Shown piece after piece: positions 40,094-47,866 of a stretch of DNA of 64,000 nucleotides (its first letter is position 1; every line of letters starts with the position of its first letter). The position numbers and the translations under genes are program-made. Location: contig NZ_JAPEOR010000003.1 in the NCBI RefSeq assembly GCF_026341125.1, forward strand, positions 62,001-126,000, read 5' to 3'. The notes below the pieces were generated by a model. The model searched no databases and was not told the origin of the DNA. It worked only from the letters and a program-made list of their open reading frames with translations. This DNA is from Streptomyces sp. NBC_01142 (GTDB lineage: Bacteria > Actinomycetota > Actinomycetes > Streptomycetales > Streptomycetaceae).

Positions 40094-40127
40094 TGATTCA
40101 AAGGTGATACTTGACTATGACCTTTGA
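40094..40127 (+). promoter_or_regulatory. Promoter/operator upstream of small XRE gene
   Basis: TTGATT (40094-40099) and TATGAC (40116-40121) with a 16-bp spacer form a plausible promoter. TCAAAGGT (40098-40105) and ACCTTTGA (40120-40127) are exact inverted arms bracketing it, suggesting autoregulation by the XRE protein encoded next. Confidence 0.5.
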
Positions 40128-40150
40128 TTCGTCACCCTTGGGGGGTTGTG

Positions 40151-40435
40151 GTGGTTGAGATCCGAGTGAGGCGCATGCCGTCGCCAGAGCTCGGCCCGAT
40201 GCTGCGGCAAGCGCGGGAGCTGGCGGGGCTAGGCCTGCGGGAGCTCGCCCGGCAGGCTGGCCTATCCCCTGGCTACCTGGCGCATCTCGAGGCCGGGGAG
40301 CGGTGCCCGTCCGTATCGGTAGCTCATTGCCTCGCGGGGCTGCTAGAGGTCGACGAAGTCGAAAGGGTCGTGCTGCTGGCTGCCGCGGTCAACGATGCGG
40401 GCCGCGACCACCCGCGCCGCACCGAGGCCGCCTGA
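40151..40435 (+). CDS. Small XRE-family regulator
   Basis: 94 residues consisting of one HTH_3 domain (LGPMLRQARELAGLGLRELARQAGLSPGYLAHLEAGERCPS) and a short helical tail. The start is uncertain: GTG 40148/40151 after a G-rich site, or TTG 40124. A promoter with symmetric arms lies just upstream. It may act as the immunity or control protein of this part of the element. Confidence 0.75.
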   Translation: MVEIRVRRMPSPELGPMLRQARELAGLGLRELARQAGLSPGYLAHLEAGERCPSVSVAHCLAGLLEVDEVERVVLLAAAVNDAGRDHPRRTEAA

Positions 40436-40542
40436 ATGCCATAGCAGGGGCCGGCAGTCCTGCGGCGAGGTTCACCCAAAGACTCCTCGCACCTGAGGCC
40501 AGCGCGTCACGCTGTCTCCCCACGAATCCTGAGGGGGACTTC

Positions 40543-40860
40543 ATGGCCAACCCGTACATCAATGCGCCGATCCGAGCCCGCATGTATGAGAGCAGCGCCC
40601 ACAAGGTGAAATGGGTGGTGGCCGTCGTGCTGTCGGCCGGACTGCTTGCACCGGCACTGTTCTTCATCGCGGCAAAGAAGGGCGTGATCAGCTTCGCTCC
40701 GGCAGCGATCTACGCGGGAATCATCTATCCCGTGGGCATGCTCGGGCAGCCACTGACTGGAAATCCCGGGAACTGGGTTGGCGGAGTCCTCGCCATCACA
40801 ATGATCGTCGCTGCCGTGCACGCCGCCATCCTCGACACCGACTGGAAGCCAGGCCGATAG
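40543..40860 (+). CDS. Small integral membrane protein
   Basis: 105 residues with about three hydrophobic helices (VVAVVLSAGLLAPALFFIAA, FAPAAIYAGIIYPVGML, WVGGVLAITMIVAAVHAAIL). GAGGGGG precedes the ATG by 8 nt. It follows the small XRE gene and is closed by a terminator. No family recognised. Confidence 0.65.
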   Translation: MANPYINAPIRARMYESSAHKVKWVVAVVLSAGLLAPALFFIAAKKGVISFAPAAIYAGIIYPVGMLGQPLTGNPGNWVGGVLAITMIVAAVHAAILDTDWKPGR

Positions 40861-40876
40861 TCGGCGCGCATGACGA

Positions 40877-40902
40877 AAGGGTCCGCATCAGTGCGGACCC
40901 TT
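40877..40902. terminator. Terminator between convergent genes
   Basis: Perfect 11-bp stem AAGGGTCCGCA / TGCGGACCCTT with a TCAG loop, between the membrane-protein gene and the leftward recombinase gene. Confidence 0.8.
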
Positions 40903-40938
40903 CGGCGACATACTTCCTTCAGGGAAGCCAGTTGAGGC

Positions 40939-41976
40939 TCACAGTCCCGTGACGGGGTTGTCCTCCCAAGGGTCGCCGGCCTCGTAGTACCGGGCGAGGG
41001 AAGTGGAGTTGTCCGCCCAGCCGCCTTGCCGCGCCGTGCGGAGCATCGTCGCCCCTCCCTGTACCGCCGCGGTCGCGAAACCCCGGCGCAGGGAGTGGCC
41101 GCGCCAACGCCCTTGCATGCCAGCCGCATCAGCCAGCCGCTCGATGACATCGGACGCTGCGTCGGGGGTGAGTCGGCCGGACGGGTCACCGATCGGCTTG
41201 CCGTGGCGCATCATCGGCGGGGCGATGCGGCCGTGTCGGTCGATGCGAACGAACAGCGGTCCGTCGGCACGGCCCGACTTGCGCAAGGCCGCGATCAGCG
41301 CGCGCACCGCGCGTACCGGGCAGGTCCCTGGGTTCTTGCCGTAGGGCACGGCCGTGTCCGTGAAGGCCTTCATCTTCACCCGGTAGATCTGGACCATGAA
41401 ACCTTCCTCGCACTCGACGAGGTCGCCAATGTCGAGGCCGACCAGCTCCGAGGACCGGGTCGCTCCCGCGTAGCCGAGGAGCATCATGGCGGCGTCTCGC
41501 TTCCCGATGAGCGTGTCCCGGTCGAGGGTGGCGAGCATCTGCCGTAGCGCGGTCGGCACGGCGGCCTTCGCCTGGCGCTGCCTGGCCCCGGGGCCTTTGT
41601 TCTCGGCGAGCCGGTGCTTGTAGCCGGCGAGGACGGTACGGGCGCCCTTCGTCTCAGGTCGGGGCTGGGCGAGTTCGGCATGCATGGTCGTGATGGCGGA
41701 CAGGGCCCGCTCGATGGAGCTCGGCGAGGCGGGCCGGCCGGTGCGGGGGCGCGGCGTCAGGGTCAGGTGCGTGGCGTACTCGACGAGGAGATCCTGCGTC
41801 GCGGGTACCGGCCGCTCTCCGCGGGCTGCGCACCAGGCGACAAACGCCTCGCGGTCCTGCCGGTAGGCGCGGCGCGTGGAGTCAGCGCGGCCAGCGGCGA
41901 GGGCGGCCTGCGCTTCCGGCGACAGCTGGCGTCGAACTGGCGCGGGTGCCGCTTCGTAGCGCTCGATGTCGGTCAT
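40939..41976 (-). CDS. Second tyrosine recombinase (XerC/D-like)
   Basis: 345 residues. A SAM-like core-binding domain occupies about residues 25-130 and the catalytic domain carries R (GYAGATRSSELVGL), K (VKMKAF), HxxR (HSLRRGF), a W in place of the second His (GGWADNSTSLARYY) and the Tyr in ARYYEAGDPW. The residues needed for activity appear present. It lies in the middle of the element, away from its borders, so it may belong to nested cargo or resolve multimers. GAGGGGGAG precedes the ATG; a 16-bp palindrome lies upstream. Confidence 0.85.
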   Translation of the reverse strand: MTDIERYEAAPAPVRRQLSPEAQAALAAGRADSTRRAYRQDREAFVAWCAARGERPVPATQDLLVEYATHLTLTPRPRTGRPASPSSIERALSAITTMHAELAQPRPETKGARTVLAGYKHRLAENKGPGARQRQAKAAVPTALRQMLATLDRDTLIGKRDAAMMLLGYAGATRSSELVGLDIGDLVECEEGFMVQIYRVKMKAFTDTAVPYGKNPGTCPVRAVRALIAALRKSGRADGPLFVRIDRHGRIAPPMMRHGKPIGDPSGRLTPDAASDVIERLADAAGMQGRWRGHSLRRGFATAAVQGGATMLRTARQGGWADNSTSLARYYEAGDPWEDNPVTGL

Positions 41977-42039
41977 GAACTCCCCCTCGATACAGTCGCG
42001 TTCTAACTCCAGAGAATAAAGATTATCAGGAGCCAGAGT

Positions 42040-42055
42040 GTTGCCCTAGGGCAAC
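42040..42055. promoter_or_regulatory. 16-bp palindrome upstream of second recombinase
   Basis: GTTGCCC-TA-GGGCAAC is a perfect palindrome about 65 bp upstream of the recombinase start, next to an AT-rich stretch containing GATAATC. It could be an operator or a recombinase site. Confidence 0.45.
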
Positions 42056-42132
42056 GGCCGGAATCCGGGCTGTCGGTGCCCGCGCGTACCGCTGAGGCGT
42101 CTTATCCGTGCTCACTGGCTGCTTGCACTGGT

Positions 42133-42180
42133 GCGCCGACGCCCCGCCCCCGAACAGCGCCAAGGGCGGGGCATCGGCGC
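42133..42180. terminator. Terminator after AlbA_2 gene
   Basis: Two-part stem GCGCCGA/TCGGCGC and GCCCCGCCC/GGGCGGGGC with one mismatch between, starting 6 bp past the stop of the leftward AlbA_2 gene. Confidence 0.65.
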
Positions 42181-42186
42181 GCAAGG

Positions 42187-43503
42187 TCAGATGAAGATGG
42201 ACTCGATGCCGAGCTGATTCAGAACGCCGGCGGAGAGCGACTGAGCACAGTCGCGAAGGGCCGCCGAATCCGGTGCCGGAGGCAGCTCGGAACCTGCGGG
42301 AAGGAGCTTTGTCGGGCACCGGGCGCCCGAGGGCACGTCCATGAACCCGTTTCTCTCGAGGACTGGCGCGAACCCGGCGAAGGGCTGACTGCCGCGTCTA
42401 TGAGCTTCCGGATTGCAGGTGACCACAGCGGTGAGGTCGGTACTGCTGTCGATGCGGCGGGCCATCCTGAACTCGTGCGCCAGGGCCACCGCTTCGCACA
42501 CGCCGACCTGCACAACCAGGGATTCCACCGGAAGATATGGCGCGACATTCGGAGTATTCGGTCCGGCGTTCTTAGCGAGCACGAAACTGGATACGTCAAC
42601 GGCGTACACGACCGTCCCGTCGTGGTGCAGCTCCACCATCAGCAACCGACCCTTTGGGAGCGGCCCCTTGAACGGATGCAGGAAGTTGCCCTCAACCCAC
42701 CGTTGTAGACCGACCTGAGGGTTTCCGACGAGGGTGCTACGCATCAGCCCCGGAGTACGGAATTCCCCCTGTATGTCGGCTGCGGTTCTGAGCGCGGCAC
42801 TCAAGACGTCATTTGCTTCGTGCCGGGCAGGGGACGGCACGAGCGGGGGGATGGGCCGTGCAGGCCGCGATACGACGATCAGCCATGCGACCGACGGGTC
42901 GCCGGTCAGGACCACCTCGCGGGCGTGCTCAAGATGCCGCTCCAGGGCCTCGTCGGCTGCGGCCTGCCGGGCGTAGCGGTCCCGGTAGGCCCGGTCGATC
43001 TCGTGTTCGGCGAGCCACCCCGTGTGGTCTGAGTACCGGAAGGGAACAGCGAAGGCCTGCAGTTGCCTGTCCCGCTGCGAGCTCCCCAGCACAAAGTGGG
43101 GCGCCATGGCGCTCGCGGGCACGTCGACCACAAGGACGGTCTTGCTGCCGTCAGCCGACGATTGCGTGTACGCGTCGACGCCGGCCACGTAGGGCTGGGT
43201 GTTGGCTCGCAGCCACTTGTGCAGGTGTTCGGTGTTGACCGCCTGGGGGTCAACACCTGTGATGGTGCGGTCGTTGCGAACGCCATAGATCAGCAGGCCG
43301 CCGCGGGCGTTTGCCATCGCGGCGACGTCTTTCGCAAACTCGTTCCATTCGCCGGGTTCAGCCTTCTTCGGAAGGTCGCGCTTCCAGTCGAGATCATCCC
43401 GCTCCCCGTCGATGTCGGCTGCGGCTTGCGCGACCAGTTCGTAGGTGAGAGGGCCGGGCGGAACGCCGAGTTCCTGGTGAATGCGGGTCCATGTGCTGGC
43501 CAT
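42187..43503 (-). CDS. AlbA_2 (Schlafen-like) domain protein
   Basis: 438 residues. The N-terminal region (about 30-170) matches the AlbA_2 domain: DLDWKRDLPK, then FAKDVAAMANARGGLLIYGV, a putative nucleic-acid- or ATP-binding fold related to Schlafen proteins. The C-terminal 250 residues are not recognised. AlbA_2 proteins occur as regulators and in phage-defence loci, so an accessory or defence role in this element is possible. The ATG at 43503 is chosen; starts at 43568 or 43620 would add N-terminal residues of doubtful coding character. Confidence 0.75.
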   Translation of the reverse strand: MASTWTRIHQELGVPPGPLTYELVAQAAADIDGERDDLDWKRDLPKKAEPGEWNEFAKDVAAMANARGGLLIYGVRNDRTITGVDPQAVNTEHLHKWLRANTQPYVAGVDAYTQSSADGSKTVLVVDVPASAMAPHFVLGSSQRDRQLQAFAVPFRYSDHTGWLAEHEIDRAYRDRYARQAAADEALERHLEHAREVVLTGDPSVAWLIVVSRPARPIPPLVPSPARHEANDVLSAALRTAADIQGEFRTPGLMRSTLVGNPQVGLQRWVEGNFLHPFKGPLPKGRLLMVELHHDGTVVYAVDVSSFVLAKNAGPNTPNVAPYLPVESLVVQVGVCEAVALAHEFRMARRIDSSTDLTAVVTCNPEAHRRGSQPFAGFAPVLERNGFMDVPSGARCPTKLLPAGSELPPAPDSAALRDCAQSLSAGVLNQLGIESIFI

Positions 43504-43667
43504 CGCGCCAGCATAGGAGCGCACCTCTGGCCGCGTCTCGGCATTTCCCTGTCCGCCAAATCGTGCCATACGGGTGCCATCAGGCCACCTAACCCGCAGG
43601 TCAGGGGCAGGAAAACGCATCCCCTATGCGGTTAGACCCCTTGGGTTGCGGACGGCGATCAATGCCC

Positions 43668-43907
43668 CTAGCGCTTGACCGCGGTGCCGTAGGCCAGGAA
43701 CGTCCATCCGAAGCCCCTGTCGCTCTCCGACTGCGACATGGCGATCCGAAGGCCAACGATGGCGTCGGCCCCTTCCGAGGCCGCCCGCTCCTCGAGTGCC
43801 GACACGGCGTGTTCGTCACTGACTTGGTCCCGTGCGGAAACGAGCCACGCCTTACGGATAGGGGGACTGCTGGAGACGGGGATCGCATCGGTTGTGTACA
43901 GGTCCAT
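43668..43907 (-). CDS. YbjQ/DUF74-like small protein
   Basis: 79 residues. SALEERAASEGADAIVGLRI followed by a beta strand and FLAYGTAVKR resembles the heavy-metal-binding YbjQ (DUF74) fold, although the N-terminal half is shorter than usual. GAGG lies just before the ATG. Its role is unknown. The 143 bp upstream of it hold no convincing gene. Confidence 0.5.
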   Translation of the reverse strand: MDLYTTDAIPVSSSPPIRKAWLVSARDQVSDEHAVSALEERAASEGADAIVGLRIAMSQSESDRGFGWTFLAYGTAVKR

Positions 43908-44050
43908 AGCCTCAGCTTCGAGCAGGGCCCGAGGTGCAGCGAGTGCAGTTGGGCCGTATGAGCAGCCCCGGCAGATGGGGTATCCATTCGGTACACCCGT
44001 ACATGGCTGCGCCCGGCCGTCGTGGTGACCAGCCGGGCGCTCGAGATGGT

Positions 44051-44296
44051 TCAGGCCGCGTCGTCCGGCCCCTCGTCTTCGTCCTGCGGCTGATAGTGCC
44101 GTGCGAACCAATCCGCGGTACTCACCCCCGGCGGCCTGCGCTCCGGCTCCGCACGGCGCTCCCGCATACGGGCCAGGTGCTGCTCACTCGAGGACACGCT
44201 CGGCAGCACGATCAGCTCAGGGATCTCCTCGCCCCGGGCGCGTGCCGCCAACTTCTCCGCGGCTGTAGCCGGCCGGGTCTTCTGCTCGCTGCTCAT
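44051..44296 (-). CDS. Hypothetical protein, acidic C-terminus
   Basis: 81 residues, hydrophilic, ending in an Asp/Glu tail (QPQDEDEGPDDAA). The start overlaps the stop of the upstream gene (ATGA). Part of a leftward operon of phage-like small genes. Confidence 0.6.
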   Translation of the reverse strand: MSSEQKTRPATAAEKLAARARGEEIPELIVLPSVSSSEQHLARMRERRAEPERRPPGVSTADWFARHYQPQDEDEGPDDAA

Positions 44297-44652
44297 ACGA
44301 TTCCTCCGTTGATGATCTCGGCCTCTTCGACTGCGACTCGGGCCTTGGCTTCGGCGAGCAGCTGCTGAGCCTCGCGCCGCCGCTCCTGCCGCTCCTCGGG
44401 CGACAGCGCTTCGTGGATGTCGGTGGTGAGCGGGTCGGCCAGCTCGGGAAAGTCAACGGGCTTGCGAGCCTTGATCCGTGCGGCGCGAATCATCTGCTGC
44501 AGTTCCCTGTCCTGGTCGAGCAGCGGCAGCGGCCAGGCTGCGCCCAGTTGGCAGGCCTGGCCGTGGTACCGGCACTCGGGCTGCTCCGGCCCGAGGATGG
44601 TGACCTGCTCGGCGAGCCGGTCGAGGCGGGCTCGGATGCTGCGTCCCTTCAT
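44293..44652 (-). CDS. Hypothetical protein with long charged helix
   Basis: 119 residues. A cysteine pair (ECRYHGQAC) lies near residue 27, and a charged C-terminal helix (SPEERQERRREAQQLLAEAK) suggests a coiled coil. Start and stop overlap both neighbours by 4 nt. No family recognised. Confidence 0.6.
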   Translation of the reverse strand: MKGRSIRARLDRLAEQVTILGPEQPECRYHGQACQLGAAWPLPLLDQDRELQQMIRAARIKARKPVDFPELADPLTTDIHEALSPEERQERRREAQQLLAEAKARVAVEEAEIINGGIV

Positions 44653-45023
44653 GCGGCTTGTCCCTTCTCGAGAGCCGTCTCAATGGCCGTGAGGCGGGCG
44701 TCTAGTTCGGCGTGCTCGCTGAAGCTGGGCAGCGCGCCGATGAGCACCGTGGCGGCGCGGATGCGGACGTTGACGGAGTCGTCGGTGAGAGCGGAACGGA
44801 GTACGACGATGGCGTCGCCGGCTGCCGCTCCCAATGCTGCGACGGCTTCGCCGAGGAGGGCGGTACGCGCGCTGCGGACGTCGGCCTCGAAGTCGGGGTC
44901 TTCGCGCCACCGGCGGACCGTGCGCCCGGTCACGCCGACCTGTTCGCCGACCTTGTCGGAGGTCATGCCGCGGGCGAGGAGCAGCGCGGCCTCATCTTTT
45001 TTCTGCAGGTCATTTGTGGACAT
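44649..45023 (-). CDS. Phage-type helix-turn-helix protein
   Basis: 124 residues. The N-terminal HTH (LLARGMTSDKVGEQVGVTGRTVRRWREDPDF) is of the type seen in phage terminase-small-subunit-like DNA-binding proteins. The C-terminal helical repeats (VRIRAATVLIGALPSFSEHAEL) may mediate oligomerisation. It could bind element DNA. It is coupled to the downstream gene (ATGA). Confidence 0.7.
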   Translation of the reverse strand: MSTNDLQKKDEAALLLARGMTSDKVGEQVGVTGRTVRRWREDPDFEADVRSARTALLGEAVAALGAAAGDAIVVLRSALTDDSVNVRIRAATVLIGALPSFSEHAELDARLTAIETALEKGQAA

Positions 45024-45053
45024 CGGCGGTCGTCCCCTCGTGGTCGCGGCGAG

Positions 45054-45080
45054 GGCCGGGCCCCGTCTCGAGGCCCGGCC
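45054..45080. terminator. Intergenic hairpin
   Basis: 9-bp stem GGCCGGGCC / GGCCCGGCC with a 9-nt loop between the leftward genes at 45088 and 45023. It is likely a terminator or processing site. Confidence 0.5.
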
Positions 45081-45087
45081 GGGGTGG

Positions 45088-45591
45088 CTAGTCGTCGATG
45101 CCGGGGGCGTTGAACTCGCGGAGCTGCCCGGCCATGAAGCTGAGGGTGGGTACGGCCTTGCCGTTCAGGCGGCGGTCGACGGCGAGGGCGTAGGGCTTGC
45201 TGGTCGCGATGGGCTTGACCCGGGCGAAGCCGGCGGCCTTCTCAAGCGCGGCTGCTGCGGTCTCGCGGGCCTTCTCGAACTCGATCATCGCGGCCCGGTA
45301 TCCGTCGTCGCAGTAGGTGACCCACTCGCCTGCGGTGGCGTTGGCGGTGTCGGCGGCGGCGGTGAAGGCGGCTTCGGCCTTTTCGCGCGCCTCGGTGACG
45401 GCGGTCTCGTACTTGGCGCGCTTGGGGCCGGTGCCGTGGCCGCACGTCTCTTCGGCCTTGCGGGCGGTGTCGATGGCTTCGCGGGCTTCGAGGGCCTTCT
45501 CGAGGGAGGTGCGGAGCTTCGGGGGGACGTGCTCGAGGGAGGGGAGTTCGACGCGACGTCCGCCGACGGTGAAGCTGAATGCGTTGTGCAT
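45088..45591 (-). CDS. Hypothetical protein, coiled-coil rich
   Basis: 167 residues, alanine- and glutamate-rich helices over most of the length (ALEAREAIDTARKAEE, AVTEAREKAEAAFTAAADTA). The N-terminal start NAFSFTVGGRRVELPSL is reminiscent of phage structural or tail-assembly proteins, but no family is assigned. GGAG precedes the ATG. Confidence 0.6.
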   Translation of the reverse strand: MHNAFSFTVGGRRVELPSLEHVPPKLRTSLEKALEAREAIDTARKAEETCGHGTGPKRAKYETAVTEAREKAEAAFTAAADTANATAGEWVTYCDDGYRAAMIEFEKARETAAAALEKAAGFARVKPIATSKPYALAVDRRLNGKAVPTLSFMAGQLREFNAPGIDD

Positions 45592-45602
45592 GGGGATCTC
45601 CT

Positions 45603-45791
45603 TCAGTGGGCGCCGGATGCGGCGAGGGTTTGGTTGTTGAGGCTGTTGGCGAGGTTGCGGAGCTTCTGGGCGTGCCGGTAGGCGAGGCCGCGCTTGCGGG
45701 CTGCGGCGAGTTCTTCGCGGCGGCGCTTGTCGTTCTCGGCCTTCCGGCGGGCGGCGGCTATGCGTTCCTGTACGACGTCGTTGACGTCCAT
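45603..45791 (-). CDS. Small basic hypothetical protein
   Basis: 62 residues, strongly basic helix (RRKAENDKRRREELAAARKR). The ATG shares one base with the stop of the upstream gene. Possibly nucleic-acid binding by charge. Confidence 0.55.
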   Translation of the reverse strand: MDVNDVVQERIAAARRKAENDKRRREELAAARKRGLAYRHAQKLRNLANSLNNQTLAASGAH

Positions 45792-45988
45792 CACGGGACC
45801 TCCGCGGGTACGAGGGTGAGGCCGGCGGTGGGCTGGTCGGTCTCGGTCCAGCCGTCCGGGTTGATGGCCTCGAGCAGCTGGCGGGCGGCTTCGGCGCGGG
45901 TGATGGGCGTCTGGTCGTCGGCCCACTGTTCGGCGAGGGCGTGGGCTCTGGCGAGGGGACGCTGGTACAGCCGGCGGGTGTCGGTCAC
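45791..45988 (-). CDS. Small hypothetical protein
   Basis: 65 residues, helical in the middle (RAHALAEQWADDQTPITRAE). It is coupled to the downstream small basic gene by a one-base overlap; the start codon is GTG. No family recognised. Confidence 0.55.
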   Translation of the reverse strand: MTDTRRLYQRPLARAHALAEQWADDQTPITRAEAARQLLEAINPDGWTETDQPTAGLTLVPAEVP

Positions 45989-46042
45989 GGGCTTCTCCTT
46001 GATGGATGCTGGGTGGTGCCGGGCTCGGCGCTTGCGTGCGGA

Positions 46043-46351
46043 TCAGTCGGTCACCCCGGCGCTGGCGAGGAACTCGGCGTTCTTGACGGGGTCCTGCAGT
46101 TCGCGGGCGCTGGCCACCCAGACCGCGTGCATATGGGCGGCGCCGTCCTGGTGCTCGGCGCACACAGTGACCCGATAGGTGCTGACCTCGGTCGGGTGCT
46201 GCTGGTCGATGGTGTTGCGGACGGCGATGACACCGGGCTTGCCGCAACTGCCGTGCCCGTGGCTGCACTTGCCGGTACTGACGGGGATGGTCTGCACGAT
46301 GTACTTGGTGTCGCGGTCGTCGCCCAGGGCGATGACGGTGGATGTGGTCAC
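46043..46351 (-). CDS. Hypothetical protein with Cys/His cluster
   Basis: 102 residues. CSHGHGSCGKPG and CAEHQDGAAHMH suggest a small zinc- or metal-binding domain. The GTG has AGGAG about 7 nt upstream. It is the first gene after the repeat region at 46379-46561. Function unknown. Confidence 0.6.
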   Translation of the reverse strand: MTTSTVIALGDDRDTKYIVQTIPVSTGKCSHGHGSCGKPGVIAVRNTIDQQHPTEVSTYRVTVCAEHQDGAAHMHAVWVASARELQDPVKNAEFLASAGVTD

Positions 46352-46378
46352 GGTGTCTCCTACGTAAAGGGGAATTGT

Positions 46379-46561
46379 TGAGATTGTTGGGACTATTGGC
46401 TCCGACCTGCTGTTTTGCCTTGAGACGATTGGTGGGACGCTTGAGCTGGGGTGAGACGACTGCATGTCATGCGTTCCATCAGTCGTCCCATTCGTCTCAT
46501 CTCCCCTTGTTGGCATAGATGCAGGTCAGGTCCATGTTTCTCAGTCGTCCCATTCGTCTCA
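46379..46561. repeat. Iteron-like repeat cluster, candidate replication origin
   Basis: A 21-bp sequence containing GTCGTCCCATTCGTCTC occurs exactly twice (46479-46499 and 46541-46561). Degenerate inverted copies lie at 46421-46440 (TGAGACGATTGGTGGGACGC), 46379-46395 (TGAGATTGTTGGGAC) and 46452-46462 (TGAGACGACTG). The 207-bp gap is AT-richer than its surroundings and lies directly beside the replication-ATPase gene, whose stop overlaps the last copy. Confidence 0.6.
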
Positions 46562-47866
46562 GCGTGTGTCGGATGACTCCTCGTCCTGGTCCGAAGGCGC
46601 AGCTTCCGGCAGGTACCAGTCCGAGGTCTTGCCCTTGCCGAATCCGCGGGGCCGGGTGACGAGACGCAGCTTGGTCTTTGCCCGGTAGACGGAAGACCTG
46701 CTGTACCCGAGCTTCTGCGAGTCCTTCATGACGTCGGCCTGCTCCGCAGATCCGCCGAGGTCGGTCAGGTAGTCGCGAAGCCAGACGCGGATCTCGTCAC
46801 TTTCGGCACGGTCGCCACTGGGTACGGACTCGTCTCGCATGACCTCACGTACCGAGGTGGTCGTCTCGTCGCCGAGGACGAACCTCGAGACGTAGGACGG
46901 CCCTTCCTCTGTGGGCACCGTGACCGGCTGAATCACGTACTCGTATGACGGGAGCCCGAGACGGCCGAGGTTGTTCTTCTCGAGCGACATGACGAACCGG
47001 CTGTCGGCCCCGTCCTCGCCCTCTTCCTTGGCGAACGCGATGAGGCAGCGGATGAGCTGACCGAACGCGCCGGATCCGGCGATACGGGAGAGCGGATCCG
47101 CTCCGCCAGCCTTGGTGAAGTGGGCCAGGCCGAGGATGGTGAAGTGGTGCCTGTCCGCGGCAGCCACCAGCGGCTCGAGGGCTTGCCGGACCTCCGCCGC
47201 CCGGTAGTCGTTGATGCCCTTGTCGATGTACGAGAGCAGCGGATCCATGACGAGGAGCGCCACGCTGTACCGCTCCGCCTCCTGGCCGAGGAGCGAGGTA
47301 TCCAGAGGCAGCGTGAGGCGCGCATATGCCTGCTCGTCATCCCGTACCGAGACGTGCCATACGAGATTCATGTCGGCGCCGGCTGCAATGAGCCGCGGCG
47401 CAATCGTCATTGCCCAGGAGTCCTCGGCCGCGGCGTAGATGACTCCCCGCGGCTTACCCCATAGTTCGCCGGGCAAGGTGCCGGTCGTGATGCGCGCGAC
47501 CATCCACACGGCGTACTGCGACTTCCCGATGCCGGGCCCGCCGGCCGCGATGGCGAGCGAGTACATGGGGATGCGGCCGTGCGAGGTGGGCGGCGCGCCT
47601 TCCGGCGTGGTGTCCCATAGCCAGCGGACGGGCCGGATCTTGATGGCCGATGCGGGCCTGAACAGCAGCGACCTGCGGGGCCCTTCTTCCTCGGGCGGGT
47701 GCGCGCCATTGCTGGCGAACGGCCCGAGCATGGGGCCCGGTCGGGGCAGCTCGCCCCGAAAGGGGTGGCCGAGCTGCCCGCCGTCGTGTGTGGCAGCCAT
47801 GTTGTCGCAGGGCCTGCCGTCCACCAGGTGGGCGCAGAACCGTGAGGCTTCCTCTTGGGTGGTCAA
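46559..47866 (-). CDS. RecA-fold replication ATPase (RepA/AAA_25 type)
   Basis: 435 residues. Walker A GGPGIGKSQYA at about residues 107-117 and Walker B ALLVMDPLLSYID belong to the AAA_25/RepA-helicase family. A C-terminal winged-helix-like segment (QADVMKDSQKLGYSRSSVYRAKTKL) is typical of element replication proteins with primase/helicase-loading roles. The TTG start overlaps the upstream stop (TTGA), so synthesis is coupled. The iteron-like repeats at its 3' end are candidate origin sites. Confidence 0.78.
   Translation of the reverse strand: MTTQEEASRFCAHLVDGRPCDNMAATHDGGQLGHPFRGELPRPGPMLGPFASNGAHPPEEEGPRRSLLFRPASAIKIRPVRWLWDTTPEGAPPTSHGRIPMYSLAIAAGGPGIGKSQYAVWMVARITTGTLPGELWGKPRGVIYAAAEDSWAMTIAPRLIAAGADMNLVWHVSVRDDEQAYARLTLPLDTSLLGQEAERYSVALLVMDPLLSYIDKGINDYRAAEVRQALEPLVAAADRHHFTILGLAHFTKAGGADPLSRIAGSGAFGQLIRCLIAFAKEEGEDGADSRFVMSLEKNNLGRLGLPSYEYVIQPVTVPTEEGPSYVSRFVLGDETTTSVREVMRDESVPSGDRAESDEIRVWLRDYLTDLGGSAEQADVMKDSQKLGYSRSSVYRAKTKLRLVTRPRGFGKGKTSDWYLPEAAPSDQDEESSDTR

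Noticed and set aside
42040-42055. Chromosomal dif site
   Set aside because: The palindrome GTTGCCC-TA-GGGCAAC does not resemble actinobacterial dif, and it lies inside an integrated element.
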